A DNA stretch of 64,000 nucleotides, taken from assembly GCA_040285825.1 (NCBI GenBank), contig JAUPSS010000002.1, positions 2,232,001 to 2,296,000 on the forward strand. The letters run 5' to 3'. The stretch's first letter is position 1, and every line of letters begins with the position of its first letter. Position numbers and translations under genes: made by a program. This DNA is from Eukaryota sp. TZLM1-RC. Its lineage: Eukaryota > Metamonada: BaSk clade. Below the pieces are notes generated by a model. That model was given only the letters and a program-made list of their open reading frames with translations. It did no database searches and was not told where the DNA came from. Below, piece after piece: positions 40,271 through 50,204 of the stretch.

Positions 40271-40500
40271 CAATTGTTTTCACCCAGGGACCCATCCCCT
40301 AGGTTACTCACGGGTAAGGTGGACTGACCACCATGAATTTCACCCAGGGACCCATCCCCTAAGTTACTCATGGGTAAGGTGGACTGACCACTATGAATTT
40401 CACCCAGGGACCCATCCCCTAGGTTACTCACGGGTAAGGTGGACTGACCACTATTAATTTCACCCAGGGACCCATCCCCTTGGTTACTTTCCACAATTGA
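40271..40500 (-). repeat. Four tandem 60-bp repeats
   Basis: CACCCAGGGACCCATCCCCT recurs at 40281, 40341, 40401 and 40461, exactly 60 bp apart. The last unit is partly diverged. Each unit codes 20 residues in the minus frame, with Met/Val, His/Asn and Gly/Ser changes, so the frame is preserved between copies. Confidence 0.9.
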
Positions 40501-40654
40501 TACAATTGTCTTGACCGTGATCAACTCCAAACAGTTAAAAACTGAATGACTGATGACCACCCAGTCGTTTATGCATTGATCATCATAGACTATTAATAAA
40601 AAGAATTTCTCTTGATATTGTTCAGAGCCTGTAGATATAATGATAGATGTAAGA

Positions 40655-40755
40655 ACAACAACAGCAAACACACAAACAACAAGATGAAAAGAATCATAAA
40701 CAACAGCAAACACACAAACAACAAGATGAAAAGAATCATAAACAACAGCAACAGA
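40655..40755. repeat. Tandem duplication of about 43 bp
   Basis: The segment around AACAACAGCAAACACACAAAC...GAATCATAA is present twice head to tail, followed by a partial third copy (AACAACAGCAACAG). Confidence 0.8.
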
Positions 40756-41686
40756 AACATTTTCTTTTTTCTCTTTTTTCTCTTTTTTCTCTTTTTTTAC
40801 TTTTTTTACTTTTTTTTTCTTTTTTCTCTTTTTTTACTTTTTTTACTTTTTTTTTCTTTTTTTTCTTTTTTTTCTTTTTTTCTCTTTTTACTTTTTTTAC
40901 TTTTTTTACTTTTTTAACAACTTCATGAGTTGTATCAAAAACAACATACGACCCGATAACATCAAGGAAATCTAAGTTAAAAGGTTGAACAAAATCTGAA
41001 AAAACCATTGGTCCGCCATTGAGGCTCATTCCTAAAATTTTAATATTTCCAGTCAAATTGGAGAAAGATAGTGAATCTCCATTGATAATTAAGCTTGAAA
41101 CTACTATTCCAGTACTTTGACACTCAGAAAACTCAATAGATCCACCTGTTGGTACGACTAAAGAAGAAACGTTATATACAGAACCCTTCCTAAAGTGTAA
41201 TTCATTTCCCGTGTTGAGATTCAAAATAGCATCACTTGTTAAGTTAATTGAAGGTAAATCAAGACTGAATTCCAAAAGTAAAATATCTAATAAACCACTA
41301 ATATCGATTAAGGGAAGTGAAAGAGTAGATGTGACAGTATCAATGTTATCCCACGATATCCCATTAATTGCAAGTAATTCAGTATTTGCTTGATTCAAAA
41401 GGTTACGCTTTACACTATGAGAGTCATGAATTTGTAATAAAGAATTATTAAGGGCTGTGTAATAAGCAAACATCACATCATTGGGTACGTGGAGGGACTT
41501 GGGGAGGGAGGAGGAGATCGTAGAGTGGTCAAGAAGAATGAGAAAACCTGATTCAAAAACGCAGCCATAGGTGTAGTTGAGATGACAGTGCTCAGAAATA
41601 GTTTCAGACTGTTCAGACTTAAAAGGAAGTGAGAGCATTATGGAGGGAAGGGAAGAGGAGATAAGGTTATCTTCTTTGAACGACAT
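40736..41686 (-). CDS. Unknown protein with Lys-rich tail
   Basis: A 316-codon ORF starting MSFKEDNLISSSLPSIMLS. Residues 1-255 alternate short hydrophobic strands with Ser/Asn/Gly turns (SLIINGDSLSFSNLTGNIKILGMSLNGG), which suggests a beta-helix or repeat solenoid. No signal peptide is evident. The last about 60 residues are KKVKKVKREKKKK-type sequence coded by the pyrimidine tract, so the stop may be accidental. I do not recognise the family. The Ty3/gypsy element is inserted about 140 bp upstream of its ATG. It could be host or part of the Fanzor-exonuclease unit, which is downstream on the same strand. Confidence 0.45.
   Translation of the reverse strand: MSFKEDNLISSSLPSIMLSLPFKSEQSETISEHCHLNYTYGCVFESGFLILLDHSTISSSLPKSLHVPNDVMFAYYTALNNSLLQIHDSHSVKRNLLNQANTELLAINGISWDNIDTVTSTLSLPLIDISGLLDILLLEFSLDLPSINLTSDAILNLNTGNELHFRKGSVYNVSSLVVPTGGSIEFSECQSTGIVVSSLIINGDSLSFSNLTGNIKILGMSLNGGPMVFSDFVQPFNLDFLDVIGSYVVFDTTHEVVKKVKKVKKVKREKKKKKKKKKKKVKKVKKEKKEKKSKKSKKREKREKREKRKCFCCCCL
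40755..40918 (-). repeat. Low-complexity CTTTTTT/ACTTTTTT tract
   Basis: About 160 bp of near-pure pyrimidine on the plus strand, with TTTTTTCTC and TTTTTTAC units. On the minus strand it codes the Lys-rich tail of the ORF at 40736-41686. Confidence 0.9.
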
Positions 41687-41823
41687 TGGGGATAGAATAA
41701 TGGATCCCTATTTATAGGCTATAGAAAATTTCATTTTCTAACCTTCTGTGATTTTGACCTCTGGTGACTATTCAAAAATTTACATGTTCTACGTTAGGGT
41801 GTTCTGTACTGCTTACCTGGTTT

Positions 41824-41904
41824 TGATGCCGTAGGTTGCAAAAGTGGTGGGGATAAAGCTAATCTATTTTCTATTCATATTGTAAAAGCCTAAGGGCGCC
41901 AACA
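41824..41904 (-). repeat. 3' LTR (81 bp)
   Basis: Same start and end motifs as the 5' LTR, preceded (41905-41923) by the polypurine tract GAAAAAGGGGAAGAAGCAG. Confidence 0.88.
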
Positions 41905-42011
41905 CTGCTTCTTCCCCTTTTTCAAAGTTAATAGGCTTATATAAATATGAACTAAACTATAAACAAATAACTAAATAACTATAAGTAATCTATATAAATT
42001 AAGAATTAGTA

Positions 42012-43645
42012 TCACTTCCTAATTCTAGTACTACGTCTAGGCCTCTTATAAGGCGTAGAGTTATTGGAGGTACTTTTACGTTGACTAGTAGTACGTTTTC
42101 CAATTTTCTTGTTATTCCTACTGAACAACTTATAAGCTTCTGAATGTTTAACTGAATGGAGAGGCTCTTTTGTCGTCTCACCCCCAAACCATTGAACAGT
42201 ACAGAAACTACCTGAGTCAGAGTTATATTCTGAGAGGATTTTCTCTATAACATGTTTCTCAGCATCGCCTGCTGCGACTGCCTTAAGAAATTTAATATTC
42301 TGTGGATTCTCAGCGTTATAGATTTTGCAATCTTTCTTAGCAGCCTTTAATTCGGTGCCAGTGATAAGATTCTTCAATAATACAGTAGAGTTGGAAGGAT
42401 GATCTATTACTAAAAAGTGGTCCATTCCAAGATCCATGTAATTTATTATTCTGTTTGGTTTTACGTAGGACATAGTCACCAATATTAAATACTATAGAAC
42501 GCGAATTAGTATTGTCTACTGAAGTCGGAATATTTAATGATTGATGACGCTCTGCTTCTTCCCTTTTCTCTTGTAGACGAATATTTTCCAATTAAATATA
42601 ATCTAATAAAGGGATATTGGAATCAAATTTTGATAAGTTTCCTAATATGTTTGCAGGGTCCGATCTTGGACCTATCGAAGATCCGAACATTAGTTCGTAT
42701 GGTGTAAAACCTGTCTCTCTGCTTTTGGAGGAATTTATTAATAGTTGGGATATGGGTACATAAGTAGACCAATTTCCATAATCATTAAAATCTATAATAA
42801 TAATAATTTCCTCAAGCATTGTAGAACGTCTCTATGTTTTCGTTCTACGAGTCCATTACTTTCAGAGTAGTGGGGTATTGAGTTACTCATCTCAATAGCT
42901 TATCTATTACACACTATCTTAAAAGTGTCATCAGCGAACTCAGGACCATTATCACTATGAATTAACATAGGAATGCCAAATATAGCACAAATGTTCCAAA
43001 TTAAAGCGTCCGCGGTCTCTAAGGCATTGACCTCTTTTAGAGGGACTAAAATTGAATATCCAGTAAAAGAATCTACAAATAGTAACAAGTATTGTATTTA
43101 TTACCATCACTATCAGTATTCAGAGGTCCAATTGTGTCGACATTTAATCTACCAAAAGGACGATCTGCCCAAAGGGAACCTGTGGAAGGTGTTTTTATTC
43201 TTTTAACTGGTGCCGTTTCTGGACAAGTTGGGCATCTTTTGATGTGGTTTATGAGGTCCTTTCTCATATTAGGCCAGAAAAAGTCGCTTTTGGACAGTTT
43301 ATGTAGACTGTCGTTTTTGCTGGGGTGGCCTGATTGAACCAATCCATGTATTAATAGTAGAGCCTGTTTTCTCAGGCTTTTTGGAATTAAAATTATATTT
43401 TTATTATTTTTCCAAATTTCAGTATTTTCATCTAGAATTGCATTCTCAAATGGAGAGTCATTGTTATTTTTGGCTATTTTTTGTTCAGATCTTATTTTAG
43501 AGAACCAAGAAGAAAAAATAGGTAAGTCCTGGTGTCTACTTAAGGATGAGATTGATGGGATGTCTTCAAAGTCCGAATCAGAATCATTGTCTATGGAGGT
43601 ATCTCGTAATTCGAAAGTAAAGTATCTGGTATATTTATACTTCAT
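42012..43645 (-). pseudogene. Ty3/gypsy integrase with chromodomain-like C-terminus
   Basis: HHCC zinc finger (LLIHGLVQSGHPSKNDS...CPTC) and core motif LNVDTIGPL lie in 43073-43645. The second Asp is in IHSDNGPEF (42900-43088). The Glu region and GFTPYELMFG are in 42592-42900. A C-terminal part at 42012-42591 carries VIEKILSEYNSDSG...VQWFGG...EP, the pattern of a chromodomain. The very end is basic (RPRRSTRIRK). Chromodomain integrases steer chromoviruses to marked chromatin. Three or more frameshifts break it. Confidence 0.72.
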
Positions 43646-45867
43646 ATAGAAGGAGTTTCCTCGTTTTGATCTAAATCAATATTCCTCGATAGCATATTTG
43701 CCCAGTGGTTATCTTTACCTGGTTCATGGACTATATCAAAGTCGAATTGAGATAGTATCGGCAGCCATCTCTTTACAATTCTGTTTTTCTCTGGAGCTGT
43801 GGCCAGGAATGCAGTATTTTTGTGATCAGTGAAATTTGTTAGATGTCTAGTCAAAAGGTAGCTTTCTAAACAACTTTCAGTTAAAATCAGAAGTATTGCG
43901 TATAGTTCTTTTTGTAAAGTGGACCATTTTTTTTGTGTTTCTGTAAGTAATCTACTATAGAACGACAAAGGTTTCACTTTCCTTTTATTCAGCGGGGTGC
44001 CTGCAGGAGAGTATGGATCAATTTCCTGCCAAATAACACCTCCTACTGCTACATCTGATGCGTCAGTACTTATTAATACACGCTTACCCGGAGCTGGTAA
44101 TTCAAGGGGCATGTGATTAATTATTAAATCTTTTATTTCTTTAAAATAATCATCATGCTCGTTGGTCTATTTCATTATTCTAGGTTTTCCTTTAAATAAC
44201 TCATTAATTGGAGCTATTAATTCAGAAATACCTAGGAGCCAATCTCTAATATAATTGATGGATCCTACCAATGAACGAACTTCTTTCACTGATTTTGGTC
44301 TAGGGATTCTCATCAAAGCTTCGATCTTTTTCTTACTAATGAATCTAGTTTTGTCCTGGAAGGTGCTTCCTAAAATGTCAATAGGGTGTTTGGATGTTAC
44401 GAATTTGCATTTACGTAAGCCTATATTTACACGTCTATTTCTGGCGCATTGAAGGACTCTTTGTAATCTCTTATAGAATTCTTCGAAAGTCGTTCCAACT
44501 ATTATGATATCATCAATATATATAAAAACGCCATCAATTTGGAATATTTCCATCATAACGTTTTGAAAAACTGCCGGGATGTTCTTTAATCCGAAGCAAG
44601 CTCTTTTAAACATAATTGACCTCCCAGGGATTGAAATTGATGTTTTCTCAATGTCCTTCTCAGCTACATTCATCTGCCAGAAAGCTTTTGGTATGTCAAG
44701 CGTGGCAATGTAATTTGCTCTACTCAAAAATTCTAATATATCACTAATCCTAGGTAGATTAGGTTCTACTGAAATCGTGTGGGCATTAGCTCCATCCTTA
44801 CCGGCAAAGTCTCCAGTTAACCTGGGTTTCTTGCCGTCAGGGTATATAACTAAGACAATAGGAGAGCTGAATTTATAATTAGATTCAACTGCATAGCCCA
44901 TTTTAATCAGTTCATCAAATATTTTGTTTGTTATTTCCATTTTGCTGGGATTTAACCGTCTAGCAGGTTTATGTACTATAGCATTCTCATCTTTAAAGGG
45001 GATTGTTAGAGGATTACAATCGATTCCATTTCTATTTGGAGTTTTACTAAAAACATCACTGAAAATTCCTAGTAGACTCGTCAATTTTAATTTATTATTA
45101 TCATCATCTAAATTTATCTCACAACCAGATCTAGTTAACTGCTCCTCAAAATCGGAAGGACTCGATGATTTTTTATCTAAGGTCCCAATCGAATATTGAG
45201 CGATTCTTGAGTCGAATTCAGATTCTGCAATTAACAAAGTGCGGTGTTCTTTGTCTAATCTAATGAAAAGACCATCATCCGTCTGAAGCCCAAGTGTTTT
45301 TAACATGTCTATCCCTATTAATAGTTTGTTCGAACCCGGGATTATGGGAAGAGTATGTCTATAATGTACCTAATGCGCAATGCTTCCTATGTTGAACGAC
45401 AGAATACCATTTGCACTCCCTAGCGATTTACTTGATACGTTATTGGCTGGTAAAAACTCAATCGTATCATCTCTATTAATTGACATGTTGCATTTGTTAG
45501 CCAAATCTTCTGTTATAACCGAACAAAGCGCTGCCGAATCAATAGTTGCAATCATTTTTATGTTATTTATTAAAATCTCCAATCTTAGAAATGGAGAACA
45601 CTGGGATCTGATGTGGTTCTCACTAACTGTAGAATTTATACCAAAAATACTATTGATATCAGAGCTGGGTTTGTGGAATTGTAGAAATTTAAGTAAGAAT
45701 TGTTGAGCTGTTGGGGAGTTGATGACTGGGTTTCCGAAAACGGCAATTGATTGATTATGATTGATTGCGTTGATTTGTTTCCGATTGGGAAAGTTTCCTG
45801 TGTTTCTGACACTGTTGCTGAAACGGTCAATCCGTCTGTGAGAGGTCATGCTCGAACTAGCAAACAC
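43642..45867 (-). pseudogene. pol: Ty3/gypsy Pol: protease, reverse transcriptase, RNase H
   Basis: One frame with stops. The protease is near 45520 (ATIDSAALCSVITED, where the usual Asp-Ser/Thr-Gly-Ala has Ala for Gly). RT at 44167-45306 has FSSPIVLVIYPDGKKPRLTGDF, TLDIPKAFWQMNV and the catalytic FIYIDDIIIVGT. RNase H at 43642-44112 has ISTDASDVAVGGVIWQE, LQKELYAILLI and FTDHKNTAFL...HWANMLS. The protease change would probably inactivate it. Closest relative in the window is the pol part of 54934-60261. Confidence 0.82.
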
Positions 45868-46073
45868 GTTCTCAGAAGGGGATGATTTTGATGATGTTTC
45901 CTCTTGTGTGTTTATGTAATGAATAGGTCTATACTGACTTCTGCCTTTATGTCCTCTAAAATGGCCACCTCGGCCCCTGCCTCTAAACCTAGATACAAGT
46001 CTACCACGGTCACCTCGGCCCCTAACTACGCTGTCACTTCTCGCAGGCTGATCAGCCTCGCCGATCTTAAACC

Positions 46074-48229
46074 TTAATTCTTTGAGTACCTTGTTCCTGG
46101 TACAACGGGGGTCTTTACATTCAAAAACCGTGTGACCAATAGGGTTATTTCTTTCGGTGACGTTGCAGAATGTACAAAACTTAGATCCCTCCCGTTCATG
46201 ATTTCTGGGACATATTTGTTTTGGGGAGTTCCTTTGGTTCCGCCTCCCGAGCGACGTTTAGCATCTGGACCAGATGGATTTGCTCCTCTAGAGGACGTTC
46301 TCATGGTCGAAAAGCCTAATGAAATATCATCTTCTCTTTCAGCTTGTTTTCTTAAAAGTTCCATGGTGTGCCTATTTCCTGTTGTCTGGCACCAAGCTAA
46401 CAAGTGTCTTCTGGTGGTCGAGATCAGGTCTAAGAAAGTTGTTCCTGTTAAAGGGTCCCAGAGATCTTCTCTTGTCCAATGGCTTGCCAGCTCCTTGGTA
46501 ATGGCGAAATTATCTATATCCAAGAGAAAGTATTCTGCAATGAGGGCGGGGGAGAGGGTTATTAAACCACTGCTTCCCCTAATTGATGCAGATATAGAGT
46601 GATCAATCATGTAAGTGGTCATCCTCAGGACGTCTCCAAAATCTTCGACGAACCTAACAAATTCATTGACTGCATCCATTTTGTTGTGGAATCTCCAATT
46701 TATACAAGGTTTTCCTAGGGCAGAGCAAGCCTCATGATATGAGGTAAATTGTGTCCTGCGTAGCAGAAAAACCATTAGATCTGCGTCAGAGAAGTCCGGT
46801 CTCAGAAGTCCTTGGCCTTGCCATCTAGAGATGAGATGGGGGTCAACCATGCTTGATAAACCGGACGGACAAGTACTTATCATCATACTTCTAAATAAGT
46901 CGTAATGATGAATAGGAGGTCCCAAACGTTTCGTCAGTTCTGAGTCGATCCTTAAAAGTGGCTGCTTCATGTCCCTATCAATTTCTTCTCTGATGTGAGA
47001 TGGGAGAGATAATAAGAGCTCAGGGATAATCTGGGTCTTTCCTTCACCAAAAATTTGCGTTGCTATCAACATAGCACGAGACCAATCAGATTGACCAGGG
47101 GCTTGAAAACTTCTATTAGCTATCTTACGCCCGTATTTATCCCATGTTTGGAACTTGAGGAGGAAGGAGACGAGAGACATCTTGTTGAGTGGGTCCTTCT
47201 CGGATAAATGATGAGCTTTGTATTCAGCTGACCTAGGCCGAGAGTCCACATGCCACTGAAGACTACTCGCTATACTCATGTCCAATATATTTCTTGAAGC
47301 TTGGAGGTCTTCCAATCGGAGAGGCTCCTCAGAAGAAACTCTTCTACGAGGGGGTTGAGGAGTAGGTGTTTTATCTAAACTAGGTCCAACTCAACTCGAC
47401 TTCGTCTTCTGATGCACTAGTAAGCATAGGTTGGGAGGAAGTTGCTGGTTCCTGAACCACTCTGGTAGGTCTGTTTACTCGTTTTGTCACATCTACTGTT
47501 GGGATGTGGTCAGGGAGTACATCGATAGAACAGACTTGTACCGGTTGCTCTTTTTCTGATATTTCCGGTTATTTTAGGACGGCGTTCTGCCCCGCGTCCG
47601 TAGGTTTCTCTACTCAGGGCGTCCAAAGCGTTAATTAGCTCTCTTCTCTTGCTTTGAGGGAATTCGTAGACTCTATTAGGGTCCTCTGTATGGCCCAGAG
47701 TCTGGAATCCCACATTTCTACCAGATTTTATCATTTGCTTCCAAAGGGGAGGGAGCTGCTGGAACAAACAGTAATCTGTAGGTTCAAGGTGGGCTTCCGC
47801 GTCCTTTATTATCTGTTGGCGAAGTTCTTTCTCTTCGTCGTCCATTTCTTCTAAAGTGGACTGAAGTTCTTCGTAGTCCTTCAGAACAGACGAAGTTTCT
47901 GAACTTGACCCAACATTTTTGTCTTTAGGTGAGGAGGGGGGTGGTCCCGTTCCTGAAACCTCTTCTGGTTTGTTGGACTTGGAAGAGGCGGGAGGTGGTT
48001 CCGTGCCTGGTTCCGTTGTTTTTGGTTTGGAAGAGGCGGGAGGTGGTTCCGTGCCTGGTTCCATTGGTTTCTCTTGAGGAGTGGCGGAGGGTGGTCTCGA
48101 GCCCGAGTCCTCTTCTTTATTTGACTCTACTACTTCTCCTGATGTTGTATGAATACTAAAAGCATCTCTGTCGTATTGTTGCATGAAAATTTCAAAAGAG
48201 TCAGTGTCCTGGCGAGGAGAGACTGACAT
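46074..48229 (-). pseudogene. gag: Ty3/gypsy Gag (frameshifted)
   Basis: ATG 48229 starts an acidic, Pro/Ser/Glu-rich N-terminus with TEPGTEPPPASSKP repeats (47510-48229). In another frame, 46074-47315 holds the capsid-like helical part (MSLVSFLLKFQTWDKYG, FRSMMISTCPSGLSS) and a zinc-knuckle variant (CNVTERNNPIGHTVFEC). An RGG-rich tail reads on to about 45950 (RGRGDRGRLVSRFRGRGRGG). Homologous to the Gag part of the ORF at 54934-60261 (RSAMRISPRGLAE, TQFSRLDQALDALHAVHMDW). At least one frameshift near 47400. Confidence 0.75.
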
Positions 48230-48315
48230 GATATCTGCTGAAGATATCCTCTGTTTGATAGCTGTAAGTTGTGTAAGCGGTATACCTGGTATAAACCTAA
48301 ATGGCCAATAATTAT

Positions 48316-48396
48316 TGATGTCGTAGGTTGCAAAAGTGGTTGAGATAAAGATAATTTATTTTCTATTCATATTATAAAAGCCTAAGGGCGCCAACA
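48316..48396 (-). repeat. 5' LTR (81 bp)
   Basis: Begins TGTTGGCGCCCTTAGGC, ends CTACGACATCA. It pairs with 41824-41904 with about six substitutions. Followed by the conserved ATAATTATTGGCCATTT leader. Confidence 0.88.
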
Positions 48397-49025
48397 GTTT
48401 GTGTTATAAATGTTCTGCTTATATTATTCAAAGTTGGTAAATGGTGATTAAACTAACAAAAGGCCACATGTTATTACCGAAAACCCCGACTTGAAGGATA
48501 ACACTAATAAACAACATTTAAAAGAAATAATTGATACAAATCTACTGATGAAGTATACTCTGCTCCAACTCCAACGCAATAGTCCTTTATAGATAAACGT
48601 TTTATTCAGTTAATTTCAAACAATATATTACTCAGCCTTTGAATACAGTTAGCTACACCAGGTCTTAACATTTCCCAAAGCCATCAATAATGATTGTTCT
48701 GAACAACTTTAATCTGCCAAACTCTGTGAGTAAGTCTGTACAATTCCAATAGCTTGAAAAACTGAACCTAAATAAATAATAAATCTGTATCTTGACCTGT
48801 TGGCGAACAATGTTTCGGTGAGAGAAGGGAAAAACACAATTAAATAGGGTTGATGACAACACTGAGAGGTGCGATCAAATAGTGTCAACCCTTATTTACA
48901 GCATGAACCAACTATTGTGATGTGCAAAGAAGACACCCAGTATGTATTGAAATGCAAAACATGAAAAAAACTCTGTCCCTCTAAAAAAGGCACCTATTCC
49001 ATCATTATAGACATCATCTGTAAGA
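48397..49025. other. Intergenic, no gene seen
   Basis: About 630 bp between the gypsy LTR and the armadillo-like gene. No supported feature. Confidence 0.5.
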
Positions 49026-50075
49026 ATGACCTCTATTTATCCACGTGAAACTGTTGAAAGCTTTCATTCCAATCTCGACGAAGAAATCCGCAATGACCCC
49101 GTTGGAACAATGAGCACTTTGCATCGATTCTGTCTATTCTCAGACAACCGACAGCTACTCATTCCTTTCGTTTCCTCCAATCTTCAGCACCTTCTCGCGT
49201 CTTCTGATGAACAGGTTCGGCATTACAGTCTTCATATTGCTTCCCTTTATGCGCACGATCTCCCTTTCATCCGCCATGACGACACTTCCCTTCCTTTTGA
49301 ATCTCTAATGGAAAATCATTTTGCTGAGCAACTTTGTGTAATTCTCTCCTCTGCACCCTTTGCTGTTCAAACTTCTGTCACTTCTCTTGTCTACTGGCTA
49401 TCCCAACGTAAGCAATGGAAACAAAAACTAATCAATGCTGGAATTGTTTCATCTCTAAAAAACATTGTTCAAAGTGGAACAGCTCAGTCTCTAGGAAACT
49501 TGGCCCAACAGGTCTTGGATTACATAACCACATGTGATGCCTCTTTTGAGGATTTGTTTGACTTGGTGTCTAGTGGAGTTAAGCTGGAGGTACCCGAAGT
49601 TAACTATGGAGATAACTTGGAAGAGGAGAATTTTGGAGATGAAGTTGAAGACAAGGAAGCATCATCAGCAGGGGAAGAACAAGCAAAACTAGATGTCGGG
49701 GCTGAAGAAGATCAACCTTGTTTAGAAGCTGGAAAACATGCAGAATTGCAAGAATTTGAAGAAGAAATACCTGGAGAAGAATTAGTTGAAGAAGAATTAG
49801 TTGAAGAAGAAATACATGAAGAAGAATTAGGTGAAGAAGAATTAGTTGAAGAAGAAATACATGGAGAAGAATTAGTTGAAGAAGAAACATTTAAAGACAA
49901 TCTTTTAGCCGAAGAGGGTTCACTTCAAGTAGTGACTGAACCTGAAGTACCAATAATGGATGATGTAGTTGATGTTGCCAATGTTGATGAAGAAATAGAT
50001 GAAGTTTTTCAATCTGGTTCTTTGAGTGATGAAGAAGCTGTCAATGATTTAGAAAGTGGTGAACTATCAAACTAA
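49026..50075 (+). CDS. Armadillo-like protein with acidic repeat tail
   Basis: A complete 349-codon ORF. Residues 1-185 are helical with ARM/HEAT-like spacing (LLIPFVSSNLQHLLASSDEQ, VRHYSLHIASLYAH, FAVQTSVTSLVYWLSQRKQW, KLINAGIVSSLKNIVQ). From about 200 on, the sequence is strongly acidic with EELVEEE(I/L)HEE repeats at about 245-285, coded by near-exact 15-bp GAAGAAGAATTAGTT units. The globular half suggests a small protein-binding scaffold; no named family is recognised. It is convergent with CNOT11, 130 bp apart. Confidence 0.65.
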   Translation: MTSIYPRETVESFHSNLDEEIRNDPVGTMSTLHRFCLFSDNRQLLIPFVSSNLQHLLASSDEQVRHYSLHIASLYAHDLPFIRHDDTSLPFESLMENHFAEQLCVILSSAPFAVQTSVTSLVYWLSQRKQWKQKLINAGIVSSLKNIVQSGTAQSLGNLAQQVLDYITTCDASFEDLFDLVSSGVKLEVPEVNYGDNLEEENFGDEVEDKEASSAGEEQAKLDVGAEEDQPCLEAGKHAELQEFEEEIPGEELVEEELVEEEIHEEELGEEELVEEEIHGEELVEEETFKDNLLAEEGSLQVVTEPEVPIMDDVVDVANVDEEIDEVFQSGSLSDEEAVNDLESGELSN

Positions 50076-50204
50076 TTGTTGTATTTTATAAATAAAATTG
50101 AATTGAAATTGAATAACAAAGATTTATACGATACACATACAACAAAAATCTAAAATAATCAATTCAAAAACAATTGAGAATCTTTAAAATGACTTTATAC
50201 AATA

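Larger units (their letters stand above)
39658..40713 (-). pseudogene. Upstream ORF of the Fanzor-exonuclease unit, with tandem repeats and a 2A motif
   Basis: A 351-codon open frame. The first about 75 residues are hydrophobic and lack a clear ATG, because the frame opens at a GTG in low-complexity DNA. Four copies of a 20-residue repeat (NLGDGSLGEIHSGQSTLPVS) follow. Next comes the 2A-like motif EHGDVEANPGP (40219-40251). A basic region after it (KKRRSSVESTPPSKTVRRSS, KRQWKKQQKALNRQ) leads into exonuclease motif I near the end. If translated, 2A skipping would release the repeat-bearing peptide from the exonuclease-Fanzor part. The true start is not determinable. MSSDQRVSKRQWKK (about 40072) is a plausible internal start. 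Confidence 0.55.
41824..48396 (-). mobile_element. Ty3/gypsy chromovirus-like retrotransposon, full length but decayed
   Basis: Two 81-bp LTRs (48396-48316 and 41904-41824) start TGTTGGCGCC and end CATCA on the minus strand. They are flanked by the 4-bp duplication GTTT (48397-48400 and 41820-41823). The LTRs differ at about 6 of 81 positions, so the insertion is old. Order: LTR, candidate primer-binding region ATAATTATTGGCCATTT (48315-48299), gag, protease, RT, RNase H, integrase with chromodomain-like end, polypurine tract, LTR. Frames shift between most parts. The leader and polypurine tract match those of the small element at 20356-21802, so one family could have mobilised the other. Confidence 0.9.

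Noticed and set aside
40271-40500. CRISPR-like array in the 60-bp repeats
   Set aside because: Head-to-tail repeats without unique spacers, inside a reading frame, in a eukaryotic genome.
46132-46602. 156-codon plus-strand ORF
   Set aside because: Shadow of the gypsy gag on the other strand; no domain pattern.
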